64,000 nucleotides of DNA from Methylorubrum aminovorans (GTDB lineage: Bacteria; Pseudomonadota; Alphaproteobacteria; Rhizobiales; Beijerinckiaceae): contig NZ_BPRC01000002.1 of assembly GCF_022179725.1 (NCBI RefSeq), positions 124,001 through 188,000 of the forward strand, read 5' to 3'. Of this stretch, positions 56,501 to 64,000 are shown in pieces. Numbering within the stretch: the stretch's first letter is position 1; each line of letters begins with the position of its first letter. The notes beneath the pieces were generated by a model. That model was not told the origin of the DNA, ran no database searches, and saw nothing but the letters and a program-made list of their open reading frames with translations. The position numbers were made by a program, and so were the translations under genes.

Positions 56501-57325
56501 ATGAGCCAAGGCCCCAACCATCAAGGCCCCGTCACCACGCCGCCCGTCGGCGCCCCGGTGGAGACCCTGCCGGAGAACATCGCCGCCCGCTCCGGCATGC
56601 CCCGCGAGACCGGCGTCGATCACAGCCTTCACGACATCGCCGACCGGGCGACCGCGCAGGGCCGCGACGCCAATGCCCGCCTCCAGGCCGGCCTGGAGGA
56701 CACGAGCGAACAGGCACGGGAAGGCGCGCGCAACCTGCGTGATCAGGCGGCGGACCGGGCCTCGGAGGTCAAAAACCGGGTGAGCGAGGCGGCCGATTCC
56801 GCCCGCAGCCAAGCCGGTGACACGGTCCGCGCGGTCCGCGAGCGGGCGAGCGAGACCTACGAGGATGCCCGCTCCTGGGCGGAGGATCGCTACGAGACGC
56901 AACGTCGGCGCGCGGCCGACCTCGCCGATCGCGGCACCCGCCGCCTGCACGAGGGCCGCACTGCGACCGAGCAGTTCGTCTCCGAGAACCCGCTCCTCGT
57001 CGGCGTGGTCGGCCTCGCCGCCGGCCTGCTGCTCGGCGCGCTCCTGCCGCGCACACGTCAGGAAGACCGGGCGCTCGGCCCCTACGCCGACGACCTGCGC
57101 GACCAGGGGATCCGCTACGCTCGCGACCTGACCCATCGCGGCCGTGCCTTCGTCGAGACAGCGCTCGACCCCGAGAACCTCGACGCCGCGGTCAAGCGGG
57201 CGAGCGCGGAAGGGGGCCCGCAGGGCGGGCCGGCGACGGGCCAACCGACGGGCAAAGCGACCGGCCAACCGACTGCCTCCCGGCCGGGCTTCGACGAGAC
57301 CGACCGGACGACGCACCGTCTGTAA
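56501..57325 (+). CDS. DUF883/late-embryogenesis-like amphipathic membrane protein
   Basis: 274 residues: disordered start (1-45), a long amphipathic helix region rich in Ala, Arg, Glu and Asp (about 45-165, with repeats such as ARNLRDQAADRASEVKN), resembling LEA or apolipoprotein-like proteins, one membrane segment (about 170-190, LLVGVVGLAAGLLLGALLP) and a Gly/Pro/Thr-rich tail (PTGKATGQPT). The ATG at 56501 has GGAG seven bases upstream; a GTG at 56489 is in frame. Last gene of the cluster. Confidence 0.75.
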   Translation: MSQGPNHQGPVTTPPVGAPVETLPENIAARSGMPRETGVDHSLHDIADRATAQGRDANARLQAGLEDTSEQAREGARNLRDQAADRASEVKNRVSEAADSARSQAGDTVRAVRERASETYEDARSWAEDRYETQRRRAADLADRGTRRLHEGRTATEQFVSENPLLVGVVGLAAGLLLGALLPRTRQEDRALGPYADDLRDQGIRYARDLTHRGRAFVETALDPENLDAAVKRASAEGGPQGGPATGQPTGKATGQPTASRPGFDETDRTTHRL

Positions 57326-57344
57326 CGATCAAGCACCGGTCTTC

Positions 57345-57372
57345 CCCCTCTCCCTGCACACGGGGAGAGGGG
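57345..57372. repeat. Hairpin between convergent genes
   Basis: Perfect 10-bp arms CCCCTCTCCC (57345-57354) and GGGAGAGGGG (57363-57372) with loop TGCACACG. It lies between the last membrane-stress gene and hisS, which are convergent. There is no U-run on either strand, so it is probably a dispersed hairpin repeat that may help end transcription. Confidence 0.55.
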
Positions 57373-57412
57373 ATGCGCATCCCCTTGAAGACGACCGCTC
57401 CCGGTCAGTGCC

Positions 57413-58924
57413 TCACCCGAAATGCCGGGCCAGCGTCTCGCGGACCGTCTCGACCATCCGCTCCACCGGCACCGAGACCTGGGCGGGGCGGGCCGCCTTC
57501 CACTCGGCGTTGCTGGCGATTGCTTCCGCCGCGCGGGCACCCTCGATCAGGTCCTTGATCTGGACTTCTCCGGCCTCGCGCTCGTTCGAACCCTGGATCA
57601 CCACCGCGGGGGCGCGACGGCGGTCGGCATATTTCATCTGCGCCTTCATCCCAGCGGCACCGAGATAGAGTTCGGCCCGGATGTTTTCGGCCCGCAGCCG
57701 CGCGACCAGCGCCTGATACTCGGCGATGTTCTCGCGATCGAGCACCAGCACGACGACGGGGCCGGGCTTGGCCGCGCCCTCGACCAGCGGGCTCTTGGTC
57801 AGCCGCAGAGCCGAGAAAAGCCGTGAGACGCCGATCGAGAAACCGGTCGCCGGCACCGGCTCACTGCGGAAGCGCCCGACGAGGCCGTCATAGCGCCCGC
57901 CGCCTGCCACCGAGCCGAAGCGCACGGTCTGGCCGTCCTCGTTGGTGACGGGGAAGGTCAGTTCCGCCTCGTAGACCGGGCCGGTGTAGTATTCGAGCCC
58001 GCGCACCACGCTCGGATCGGCGCGCACCCGGTCGTGGCCGTAGCCCGCCGCCTCGCACAGCCGCATGATCGCGTGGAGTTCGGCGATGCCCTCGCGGCCG
58101 GTCTCGGAATCGCCGACCACCGCGTGCCAAGACCCGAAGAACTTCTCCCAGAACGCCATCCGGTCGGCGCCCTCGTGCGGGCTCGCCTCGAAGCCGACAT
58201 AGGCCAGGATGCGCTCGATCGCGTCGTCCGCGAGGCCAGCGCCCTTGGTGAAGTCGCCGCTCTCGTCCTTGCGGCCGGGGCCGAGCAGCAGGCGCACGCC
58301 GTCGGCGCCGAGGCGGTCGAGCTTGTCGATGGCGCGCAGCACGGTGAGGCGCTGGCCGGCCTTGTCGGGACCGGCGAGGCCGATCGCCTCCATCACACCG
58401 TCGAGCACCTTACGATTGTTGACCTTGACCACGTACTGCCCGGCGAGCCCGAGCCGCTCCAGCGTGTCGGCCATCAGCATGCAGGTCTCGGCATCGGCCG
58501 CGACGGAAGCAGCGCCGACGATGTCGGCATCGAACTGCATGAACTGGCGGAAGCGGCCCGGCCCCGGCTTCTCGTTGCGGAAGACGTAGCCCGCCCGATA
58601 GCTGCGATACGGCTTCGGGATTGCGTCGAAGTTTTCCGCGACATGGCGGGCGAGCGGCGCGGTGAGATCGTAGCGCAAGCTGAGCCACTGCTCGTCGTCG
58701 TCCTGGAACGAGAACACGCCCTCGTTCGGCCGGTCGAGGTCCGGCAGGAACTTGCCGAGCGACTCGGTGTACTCGACGAAGGGCGTCTCCAGCGCTTCGA
58801 AGCCATAGAGCTCGAAGGTCTGCCGGATCGTGTCCAGCATCCGGCCCTGGGCCAGGAGGTCGGCCTCGGTGCGGTCGGGAAAGCCGCGCGGCAGGCGGGG
58901 TTTCAGAGTGTCGGCCTTGGCCAT
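57413..58924 (-). CDS. hisS: Histidine--tRNA ligase (alphaproteobacterial type)
   Basis: 503-residue class II synthetase. Motif 1 lies near residue 45, motif 2 is [29 protein letters not shown] (region about 110-138), the HisA motif is [17 protein letters not shown] and motif 3 is near 375 ([13 protein letters not shown]). In place of the usual Glu after the motif 2 Gln (HQLGCE in E. coli) there is MQFDAD. Alphaproteobacterial HisRS forms a separate lineage that no longer needs G-1 on tRNA-His. It is preceded by no partner gene and followed by the membrane-stress cluster on the other strand. Confidence 0.95.
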   Translation of the reverse strand: MAKADTLKPRLPRGFPDRTEADLLAQGRMLDTIRQTFELYGFEALETPFVEYTESLGKFLPDLDRPNEGVFSFQDDDEQWLSLRYDLTAPLARHVAENFDAIPKPYRSYRAGYVFRNEKPGPGRFRQFMQFDADIVGAASVAADAETCMLMADTLERLGLAGQYVVKVNNRKVLDGVMEAIGLAGPDKAGQRLTVLRAIDKLDRLGADGVRLLLGPGRKDESGDFTKGAGLADDAIERILAYVGFEASPHEGADRMAFWEKFFGSWHAVVGDSETGREGIAELHAIMRLCEAAGYGHDRVRADPSVVRGLEYYTGPVYEAELTFPVTNEDGQTVRFGSVAGGGRYDGLVGRFRSEPVPATGFSIGVSRLFSALRLTKSPLVEGAAKPGPVVVLVLDRENIAEYQALVARLRAENIRAELYLGAAGMKAQMKYADRRRAPAVVIQGSNEREAGEVQIKDLIEGARAAEAIASNAEWKAARPAQVSVPVERMVETVRETLARHFG

Positions 58925-59115
58925 GTCGTCGCCGATCGGAGCGGTTCTTTGAAGGGAAGCCCGGCTCTATCGCAGGCGGCCGTGAGGCGGCAACCCGAGG
59001 GGTGTGGAACCTGAGGCGATCGCTCGAAGCTGCGTGAGCGGCTTCGCGGCGCGAAAGCCTGAGGGGCCGAGGCAGTCCGGGGAGGCGGGCGCCGGCATGT
59101 GAGGCCGGCAAGAAG

Positions 59116-59487
59116 TCAGAACAGCCGGCTGCCATCCGGCACGGGTTGGTCGGGAGCGAACAGCACGACGGCGCCGGCGGTGTCGGCAAAGCCCAGCGTC
59201 AGCACCTCCGACAGGAACTTCCCGATCTGGCGCGGCGGGAAGTTCACCACCGCCGCGACCTGCCGGCCGACCAGCGTGTCGGACGTGTAATGCTCGGTGA
59301 TCTGTGCGCTGGAGCGCTTGGTCCCGATCACCGGCCCGAAATCGATGAGGAGTTTGATCGCGGGCTTGCGCGCCTCGGGAAAGGGCTCGGCCGAGACGAC
59401 GGTGCCGACGCGGATATCAACGGCGAGGAAGGTGTCGAACCCGATTTTTTCGGATTCCGGGGCCGTGGGATCGTGGCTGACATGCAT
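59116..59487 (-). CDS. csaA: CsaA-like tRNA-binding domain protein
   Basis: 123-residue OB-fold protein of the tRNA-binding (EMAP/Arc1p-like) family. Blocks: FLAVDIRVGTVVSAEPFPEARKP, LLIDFGPVIGTKRSSAQIT, LVGRQVAAVVNFPPRQIG and the conserved LGFADTAGAVVLFAPDQPVPDGSRL. CsaA homologues assist protein export or bind tRNA. The ATG at 59487 is preferred (starts MHVSHDPT). It lies upstream of hisS on the same strand, although 191 bases separate them. Confidence 0.88.
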   Translation of the reverse strand: MHVSHDPTAPESEKIGFDTFLAVDIRVGTVVSAEPFPEARKPAIKLLIDFGPVIGTKRSSAQITEHYTSDTLVGRQVAAVVNFPPRQIGKFLSEVLTLGFADTAGAVVLFAPDQPVPDGSRLF

Positions 59488-59527
59488 GGGCCGGTCCAAG
59501 CGCGCGGGGATTTCCCGCAAGGGCATC

Positions 59528-60031
59528 TCACAGCGTCAGACGGTAGGCCAGCAGCGCCGCGAGGCCGAGGACCGCGAGCGGGATCTGCGCCGGCCGCAGG
59601 CGCTCGAAGAACAGGGGCGCCTCGCCCCGGCGCGCGGCGATCGGATCGAGGATCGTGATCTCGGTGAAGCCGACAATCAGCAGGCCAAGGGCGATCGCCG
59701 GCTTGCCCAGCGCGAAGGCGATGAGGGCGCCGTAGCCGAGCAGGAACAGGCTCAGCATCGTGGCGATCTGGGTGACCGTCGCCCCGCCCTCGGTGCGGAA
59801 GCTGACGCCGCGGCGCACGCCGGCGAGGAACAGCAGAATCGCGCAGGCCCAGAGCAGCGTCAGGGTGAAGACCGCCTCGGCCAGAGCACCGGGCAGCAGC
59901 CAGACCAGAACCGCCCCGGCGATGAAGGGCAGCATCGGGCCGTAGCCGAACACGACGCTGAGCCAGGGAACCGTGCGGGGCTCATAGACGCGGATCGTGC
60001 GGCCGGTCTCGTCGTCCAGGGTTTCGGCCAT
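59528..60031 (-). CDS. DUF3429 family membrane protein
   Basis: 167-residue polytopic membrane protein with about five hydrophobic helices, beginning AETLDDETGRTIRVYEPRTVP. The spacing of helices and the conserved RTVPWLSVVFGYGPMLPF match the DUF3429 family. The function is unknown. GAGG lies ahead of the ATG. It ends 40 bases before csaA and follows the MFS gene, all leftward. Confidence 0.72.
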   Translation of the reverse strand: MAETLDDETGRTIRVYEPRTVPWLSVVFGYGPMLPFIAGAVLVWLLPGALAEAVFTLTLLWACAILLFLAGVRRGVSFRTEGGATVTQIATMLSLFLLGYGALIAFALGKPAIALGLLIVGFTEITILDPIAARRGEAPLFFERLRPAQIPLAVLGLAALLAYRLTL

Positions 60032-60107
60032 GCGCGCCTCGCGACCGGGGAAAAGCGCCCTGTGAACGGCTGGCGCGCCGGCCTGTTCCGTGCTGGTCGG
60101 ACGCAGC

Positions 60108-61361
60108 TCAGGCCGGCTTCTCGGCGGAAAGCGCGGCGCGGCGGCGCTCGTCGCGCCGGCTGCGACGATGCTGGGACCGGCTGTCCTCGGTGGTGGCGGC
60201 GAGCCACCAGACCAGGGCGAGCGCCAGAACACCCGCCGCGCCGAGCGCCAGGAAGGACCCGCTCCAGCCGAACCATTCCTGGGCGAGGCCGCCGTACCAG
60301 GCCGAGAGCGCGCCGCCGCCCCCCTGCACGGCGTTGACGGTGCCGAGCGCCGTCTGGGTGCGGCCCGAGCCCCAGGTCAGGTCGGCCACCACCACCGGCA
60401 CCGCCACGCCGATGATGCCGGAGGCCACGCCGTCGAGGATTTCGGCCGAGATGAGCCAGACGGGGTCGTCGATGAAGGCGGAGAGCGCCGCCCGGACCGG
60501 CAGGGCGAGGCAGGCGGCGATGAGGAGCTGGCGCCGGCCGCGCCGGTCGGCGAGCGAGCCGGCGGCGAGCGCCACCGGCACCATCACGAGTTGGGCCACC
60601 ATGACGTAGCGGGCGGTCCAGGCGGTGGGGTTGTCCGCCGTGTGGACGAGCTTCTGCCCGAGCAGGGTCAGCATGCCGCCATTGCCGAGCTGGAACAGGG
60701 CGAGCGCCACGGCAAGCACCAGCAGCCGCCGGTTGGTGAAGATCTGCGCGTAGGAGGAGCGCGCCGGCTCCGCCTCGTCCTCCTCCTTGAAGCCCACCGC
60801 CCGGCGCCGGTTGAAGGCGCGGGCCGGCATCGCCAGCGTGGCGGCGATGGCTGCCGCTGCCATGGCACCGAGCACCCAGAAGGCGATCTCCGGCCCGAAA
60901 TGGGCGGTGCCGAAGGTGATGAGCCCGGCAGCGATCAGGATGCCGACATGGTTGAAGGCCTGGTTGCGCCCCTGCTGGCGCGGGAACGCCTCCTTGCCGA
61001 CGACGCCGAGCGTCAGCCCCGTGACGGCGAGCAGCAGCAGCGTTCCGCCGGCGGCGGCCAGGAACTGCGCCGCCAGCACCGGCACGAAGGAATGGGCCGG
61101 CATCAGAAGCAGCGTACCGGCGAGGATCGCGGCGCAGGAAATCACGATGAGCAGGCGCGGTCGCCCGAGGCGGTCGACCAGCGCGCCGAAGGGACCGCTC
61201 AGCAGCAGCACGCCCGCGCCCACCAGCGTGGTGACGAGCCCGACCTGCGAGGGGCTCCACTGCCGCATCTGCGCGAGCCACGTGCCGAGGAACGGCCCGA
61301 GCCCGCCCTGGATGTCGCCGATGAAGACGTTGATCAGGGCGAGGTGGGTGGTGGGCGCCAT
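60108..61361 (-). CDS. MFS transporter
   Basis: 417-residue major facilitator with 12 predicted helices. The MFS signature between helices 2 and 3 is GALVDRLGRPRLL, repeated in the second half as GSLADRRGRRQLLIA. A central charged loop (AFNRRRAVGFKEEDEAEPARS) separates the halves. The C-terminal tail is very basic (RRSRRDERRRAALSAEKPA). The substrate is unknown. The ATG at 61361 follows AAGGA. It is the first gene of a leftward run ending with hisS. Confidence 0.88.
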   Translation of the reverse strand: MAPTTHLALINVFIGDIQGGLGPFLGTWLAQMRQWSPSQVGLVTTLVGAGVLLLSGPFGALVDRLGRPRLLIVISCAAILAGTLLLMPAHSFVPVLAAQFLAAAGGTLLLLAVTGLTLGVVGKEAFPRQQGRNQAFNHVGILIAAGLITFGTAHFGPEIAFWVLGAMAAAAIAATLAMPARAFNRRRAVGFKEEDEAEPARSSYAQIFTNRRLLVLAVALALFQLGNGGMLTLLGQKLVHTADNPTAWTARYVMVAQLVMVPVALAAGSLADRRGRRQLLIAACLALPVRAALSAFIDDPVWLISAEILDGVASGIIGVAVPVVVADLTWGSGRTQTALGTVNAVQGGGGALSAWYGGLAQEWFGWSGSFLALGAAGVLALALVWWLAATTEDSRSQHRRSRRDERRRAALSAEKPA

Positions 61362-61532
61362 GCTGTCCTTGGAGCTGAGCCGGCCGGAGGGCCGGGGGCG
61401 GCCCCCTAACGCAGCACCGATCGAGGAGCAATGGAGGAGGCGATCATGGGGCCGGGACGCCCTACCCCGCCTCAACGCCGAAAACCGCCCGCGCCTGGCC
61501 GCGACCGCTCGGCGCGGCGGGACGGAGCCGAT

Positions 61533-61558
61533 GAAAAAACCCCGGCGCCATCGGCACC
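61533..61558 (-). terminator. Rho-independent terminator of secB
   Basis: On the minus strand: CCCCGGTGCC, loop GAT, GGCGCCGGGG (one G-U pair) followed by TTTTTT. It lies about 120 bases past the secB stop, after an additional palindrome. Confidence 0.8.
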
Positions 61559-61569
61559 GGGGTCTCATA

Positions 61570-61605
61570 CCAAATCCGATTGTTCCCTTCGGATGGCGGA
61601 TTTGG
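61570..61605. repeat. Inverted repeat in the secB trailer
   Basis: 9-bp perfect arms CCAAATCCG (61570-61578) and CGGATTTGG (61597-61605), with a nested CCGAT/TTCGG pair. It has the form of an intergenic palindromic repeat and would fold upstream of the terminator. Confidence 0.6.
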
Positions 61606-61680
61606 CTGTCGCTCAAGCGCCGCGTGGGCTTGATGATCCGCAAGACCTTCCGGATGAGGGGAAAGCCTCGAAGCTCCGCC

Positions 61681-62187
61681 TCAGGAGGCGAGCGGGGCGC
61701 CCGAGCCCTGGCCGGCCGCCTGGGCTTCCATCATCTTCTGCTGGTAGAGGCCGACGAAATCGATCGGGTCGATGTAGAGGGGCGGGAAGCCGCCGTTGCG
61801 CACCGCCTCGGCGACGATCTGGCGCGCGAAGGGGAAGAGCAGGCGCGGGCACTCGATCATCACCGCCGGGTGGATCTGCTCCTGCGGGATGTTCCGCATG
61901 CGGAAGATGCCAGCATATTTCAGTTCGAAGGCGAACAGCACCTCGTTCTGGATCTTGGCATCGCCCTCCAGCGTCAGCTCGACCTCGAAATCGGCCTCGG
62001 CGATCTGCTGGGCGTTGACGTTGACCTGGATGTTGATCTGAGGCCCGCCCTCCTGCGGCTGCAGGGAGCGCGGCGCGTTCGGGTTCTCGAAGGAGAGATC
62101 CTTGGCGTATTGCGCCAGCGCGTTGATCGCGGGCGCGAGATCCTGGGACTGCGCGCCGTTGCCGTTCGGTGCCGCGGTATCGGCCAT
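61681..62187 (-). CDS. secB: Protein-export chaperone SecB
   Basis: 168-residue tetrameric chaperone that delivers preproteins to SecA. Conserved parts: [82 protein letters not shown] (region). The length is normal. It is divergent from the Tim44-like gene, the usual arrangement in Rhizobiales. Confidence 0.97.
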   Translation of the reverse strand: MADTAAPNGNGAQSQDLAPAINALAQYAKDLSFENPNAPRSLQPQEGGPQINIQVNVNAQQIAEADFEVELTLEGDAKIQNEVLFAFELKYAGIFRMRNIPQEQIHPAVMIECPRLLFPFARQIVAEAVRNGGFPPLYIDPIDFVGLYQQKMMEAQAAGQGSGAPLAS

Positions 62188-62683
62188 GGCGTCTCTCCTT
62201 ACTTGCGTCGTCTTGCGCGCACGTGTTCCGCGCGAAGAGCGCCCCTCCGGCGCGGGCTGCGGCTACCATGCCCGTATGCGGCGAACAAGCCGAACCCGAG
62301 CGAGACGCCGTCGGTCCCGCGGGCAAGGCCCGGAACCTCAGCCCTCACACGAACGGGGCGCGCGCGAATGGGACGCGGAGCCTCGTATCATTCGTTTGCC
62401 TGGAATAGCTCGCAGGTGCGCCCATATCACGATAAGGTCACGCACTTCGAACAGTCGGAGACACTCAGACCCAAGCGCCTATCAAGACGCCCGTTTCCGG
62501 CTCGATCCCCGCGCCGCCCTCGGCTAAGAGCCGGTTTTGCGAACCCTTTTCCGGTGACGGGCGGGGACCTCGCAAGATCATCTGCCGGAGCACGGTGGGC
62601 AGGATCACGGAACGGCCCTTCTCGTCCGGGCAGCCTCGCGGGCGCCGGATTTATGTGTGCGACGGTCACGATTCGGATCGGTG
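62188..62683. other. 496-base divergent region between secB and the Tim44-like gene
   Basis: No gene is convincing. It should hold the two divergent promoters. In several Rhizobiales an fxsA gene occupies this position; it is not present here. A low-GC stretch occurs near 62410-62470. Confidence 0.35.
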
Positions 62684-63400
62684 ATGCAGGATTCCTTCGA
62701 CGCAACCACTCTGATTTTCCTGGCGCTGGCCGTCTTCGTGATCTGGCGGCTGCGCTCGGTCCTCGGCCAGAAGACCGGCACTGAGCGCTCGCCGTTCCGG
62801 CCGGTCGAGCGCAATCGCACCGAGCCGCCGGCCGCCGGCCGCAGTGAGGGCGACAACGTGGTGCGCCTGCCCGGCGCCGACCGCGGACAGGCCGCGGCGG
62901 TCCAGACCGCGCCCCGCGATTGGCGCGGCATCGCCGAGCCGGGCTCGGCGGTCGCCCGCGGCCTGGAGCAGGTGGTCCAGGTCGAGCCGGGCTTCGAGCC
63001 GCGCGCCTTCCTGGAGGGCGCCAAGGGAGCCTACGAGGCCATCGTCATCGCCTTCGCCAAGGGCGATCGCAAGACCCTGCGCGCGCTGCTCTCGCGCGAG
63101 GTCTGCGAGGGCTTCGAGCGGGCGATCTCGGAGCGCGAGAAGCGCCGCGAGACCGTCGAGACCACCTTCATCTCCATCGACAAGGCGGAGATGGTCGCCG
63201 TCGAGGTGAAGAACCGCGTGGCGCAGGTCACCGTGCGCTTCCTCTCCAACCTCATCACCGCCACCCGCGACGCGGACGGCAAGGTGATCGACGGCAATGC
63301 CGAGACCGGTGTCGAGGTGCCCGACGTGTGGACCTTCGCCCGCACGCTGGGCTCGCGCGACCCGAACTGGCAGCTCGTCGCCACCGACGCGGGCGGCTGA
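62684..63400 (+). CDS. Tim44/TimA-family membrane-associated protein
   Basis: 238-residue protein: one N-terminal membrane helix (about 7-25, TLIFLALAVFVIWRLRSVLG), a Pro/Arg-rich linker (30-85) and the Tim44-like domain (about 95-235, with FLEGAKGAYEAIVIAFAKGD, VEVKNRVAQVTVRFLSNLI and VPDVWTFARTLGSRDPNWQLV). In Caulobacter TimA is a related inner-membrane protein. The start ATG at 62684 directly follows GGATCGGTG. It precedes mltA by 12 bases. Confidence 0.9.
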   Translation: MQDSFDATTLIFLALAVFVIWRLRSVLGQKTGTERSPFRPVERNRTEPPAAGRSEGDNVVRLPGADRGQAAAVQTAPRDWRGIAEPGSAVARGLEQVVQVEPGFEPRAFLEGAKGAYEAIVIAFAKGDRKTLRALLSREVCEGFERAISEREKRRETVETTFISIDKAEMVAVEVKNRVAQVTVRFLSNLITATRDADGKVIDGNAETGVEVPDVWTFARTLGSRDPNWQLVATDAGG

Positions 63401-63412
63401 TCGATCCGCGTC

Positions 63413-64000
63413 ATGCCGCGTTCCCGCGTTTCCCTTTCGGCCGCAGCGGTCCTCGCCGCTGCGGCCGTTTCCGTTCCCGCCGCGTCGCAGCCCGCGGCCG
63501 AACCGCCGCGCGTGCCGCCGCAGGGGGCTCCCCAAGTGCCGGGCGCCGTACTGGAACCGGTCGCGCTCAAAGCTCTCCCCGGCTGGCGCGAGGATGACGG
63601 CGCGGCGGCCCTCGACACCTTCCGCCGCACCTGCGCCGGGCCGGGGCCGAACCCGCCGCAGGCCCAGGTGGTGACGGGTTCGCCTGCCGACCTCGCGACC
63701 GCCTGTGCCGCCGCAGCCGCGGTGCGGCCTGAGGACGCGAAGAAATTCTTCGAGGCACGGTTTTCCGCCTACCGCATCGTGCGCCCGGCTTCCGGCACGG
63801 AGCCGGAGCGCCGGGTCGGCTTCCTCACCGGCTATTTCGAGCCGGAACTGACAGGGTCGCTCACGCCTGGCCCCGGCTACACCGCCCCCGTGCTGGCCCG
63901 GCCCGACGACCTCGTCAGCCTCGCTCCCGGCGAGACCGCGCCGGGGCTCGACCCCGTCTATAGAGCCGGCCGGCGCACCGAGACCGGCCTCGTGCCCTAT
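63413..64000 (+). CDS. mltA: Membrane-bound lytic murein transglycosylase A, N-terminal part
   Basis: The gene runs off the right edge; 196 codons are visible. The N-terminus is a signal peptide (about 1-25, ending AASQPAA; no lipobox seen). The mature part shows MltA features: LPGWREDDGAAALDTFRRTC, FFEARFSAYRI, VGFLTGYFEPELTGS and the PVLARPDDLV segment. MltA cleaves peptidoglycan glycan strands. It follows the Tim44-like gene, as in other Rhizobiales. Confidence 0.93.
   Translation, partial: MPRSRVSLSAAAVLAAAAVSVPAASQPAAEPPRVPPQGAPQVPGAVLEPVALKALPGWREDDGAAALDTFRRTCAGPGPNPPQAQVVTGSPADLATACAAAAAVRPEDAKKFFEARFSAYRIVRPASGTEPERRVGFLTGYFEPELTGSLTPGPGYTAPVLARPDDLVSLAPGETAPGLDPVYRAGRRTETGLVPY

Larger units (their letters stand above)
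61362..61680. other. 319-base gap between secB and the MFS gene
   Basis: Contains the secB terminator (61533-61558) and an inverted repeat CCAAATCCG / CGGATTTGG (61570-61578 and 61597-61605). The MFS promoter must lie in the left half. No additional gene was found. Confidence 0.4.

Noticed and set aside
62188..62683. fxsA gene expected between secB and the Tim44-like gene
   Set aside because: No reading frame with FxsA features is present; the gap looks like plain promoter DNA.

Overview
The window is GC-rich alphaproteobacterial chromosome and closely fits the pink-pigmented methylotrophs Methylobacterium/Methylorubrum. The best indicator is the left edge. Reading leftward, sgaA (serine-glyoxylate aminotransferase), hprA (hydroxypyruvate reductase) and the start of mtdA (methylene-H4MPT/H4F dehydrogenase) form the start of the serine-cycle operon known from M. 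extorquens. Rhizobiales markers elsewhere agree: EipA/DUF1134, ChpT, a TIGR02302 low-complexity protein, and the secB / Tim44-like / mltA neighbourhood. No rRNA, tRNA, CRISPR array, prophage or insertion sequence was seen.

Layout. 1-2.7 kb: C1 serine-cycle genes. 3.4-9.5 kb: a metallophosphoesterase and GT4 glycosyltransferase pair, rnhB, a radical SAM protein, small genes, rpmG and panB. 9.9-13.5 kb: a compact periplasmic 'quinoprotein relay' set (thioredoxin, rhodanese-like CXXCW protein, SoxYZ-like carrier, metallo-hydrolase) facing a TetR regulator across a palindrome. 13.6-15.2 kb: a CobW-type GTPase behind another palindrome, then two tiny exported or membrane proteins. 15.6-20.4 kb: an O-antigen-ligase-like membrane protein translationally coupled to a very large hybrid histidine kinase. 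20.4-21.4 kb: an Xre/RES toxin-antitoxin pair. 21.5-24 kb: ycjX/ycjF homologues. 24.2-30.3 kb: exported small proteins, lysA with an LptM-like lipoprotein, eipA and cysQ.

30.7-37.5 kb: chpT followed by a chemotaxis operon cheA-cheW-cheY-cheB-cheR, with a hybrid CheA that carries two CheW domains and a receiver. 37.5-43.3 kb: pxpB-pxpC, a UvdE-type UV endonuclease, and the TIGR02302 protein. 43.3-48 kb: HIG1 protein, PagL-like lipid A deacylase, cobalamin adenosyltransferase, etfB-etfA and 3-hydroxybutyryl-CoA dehydrogenase. 48-50.8 kb: quinone oxidoreductase, a RelE-type toxin-antitoxin pair and upp. 50.9-54.6 kb: glgX and otsA (glycogen and trehalose). 55.1-57.3 kb: four small inner-membrane stress-type proteins (ElaB/YqjD-like, YqjE/holin-like, DUF3618, DUF883-like). 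57.4-64 kb: hisS, csaA, a DUF3429 protein, an MFS transporter, secB, a Tim44/TimA-like protein and the start of mltA.

Most interesting signals: (i) a 15/16 match to the ParB site parS inside the UV endonuclease gene; (ii) a full CtrA consensus site (TTAA-N7-TTAAC) upstream of eipA, with chpT of the same regulatory pathway about 1.3 kb away; (iii) the quinoprotein relay cluster and its putative TetR operator; (iv) a strong 8+8 bp palindrome in front of the CobW GTPase; (v) a 31-residue membrane peptide with its own terminator; (vi) a family of palindromic and dispersed intergenic repeats.
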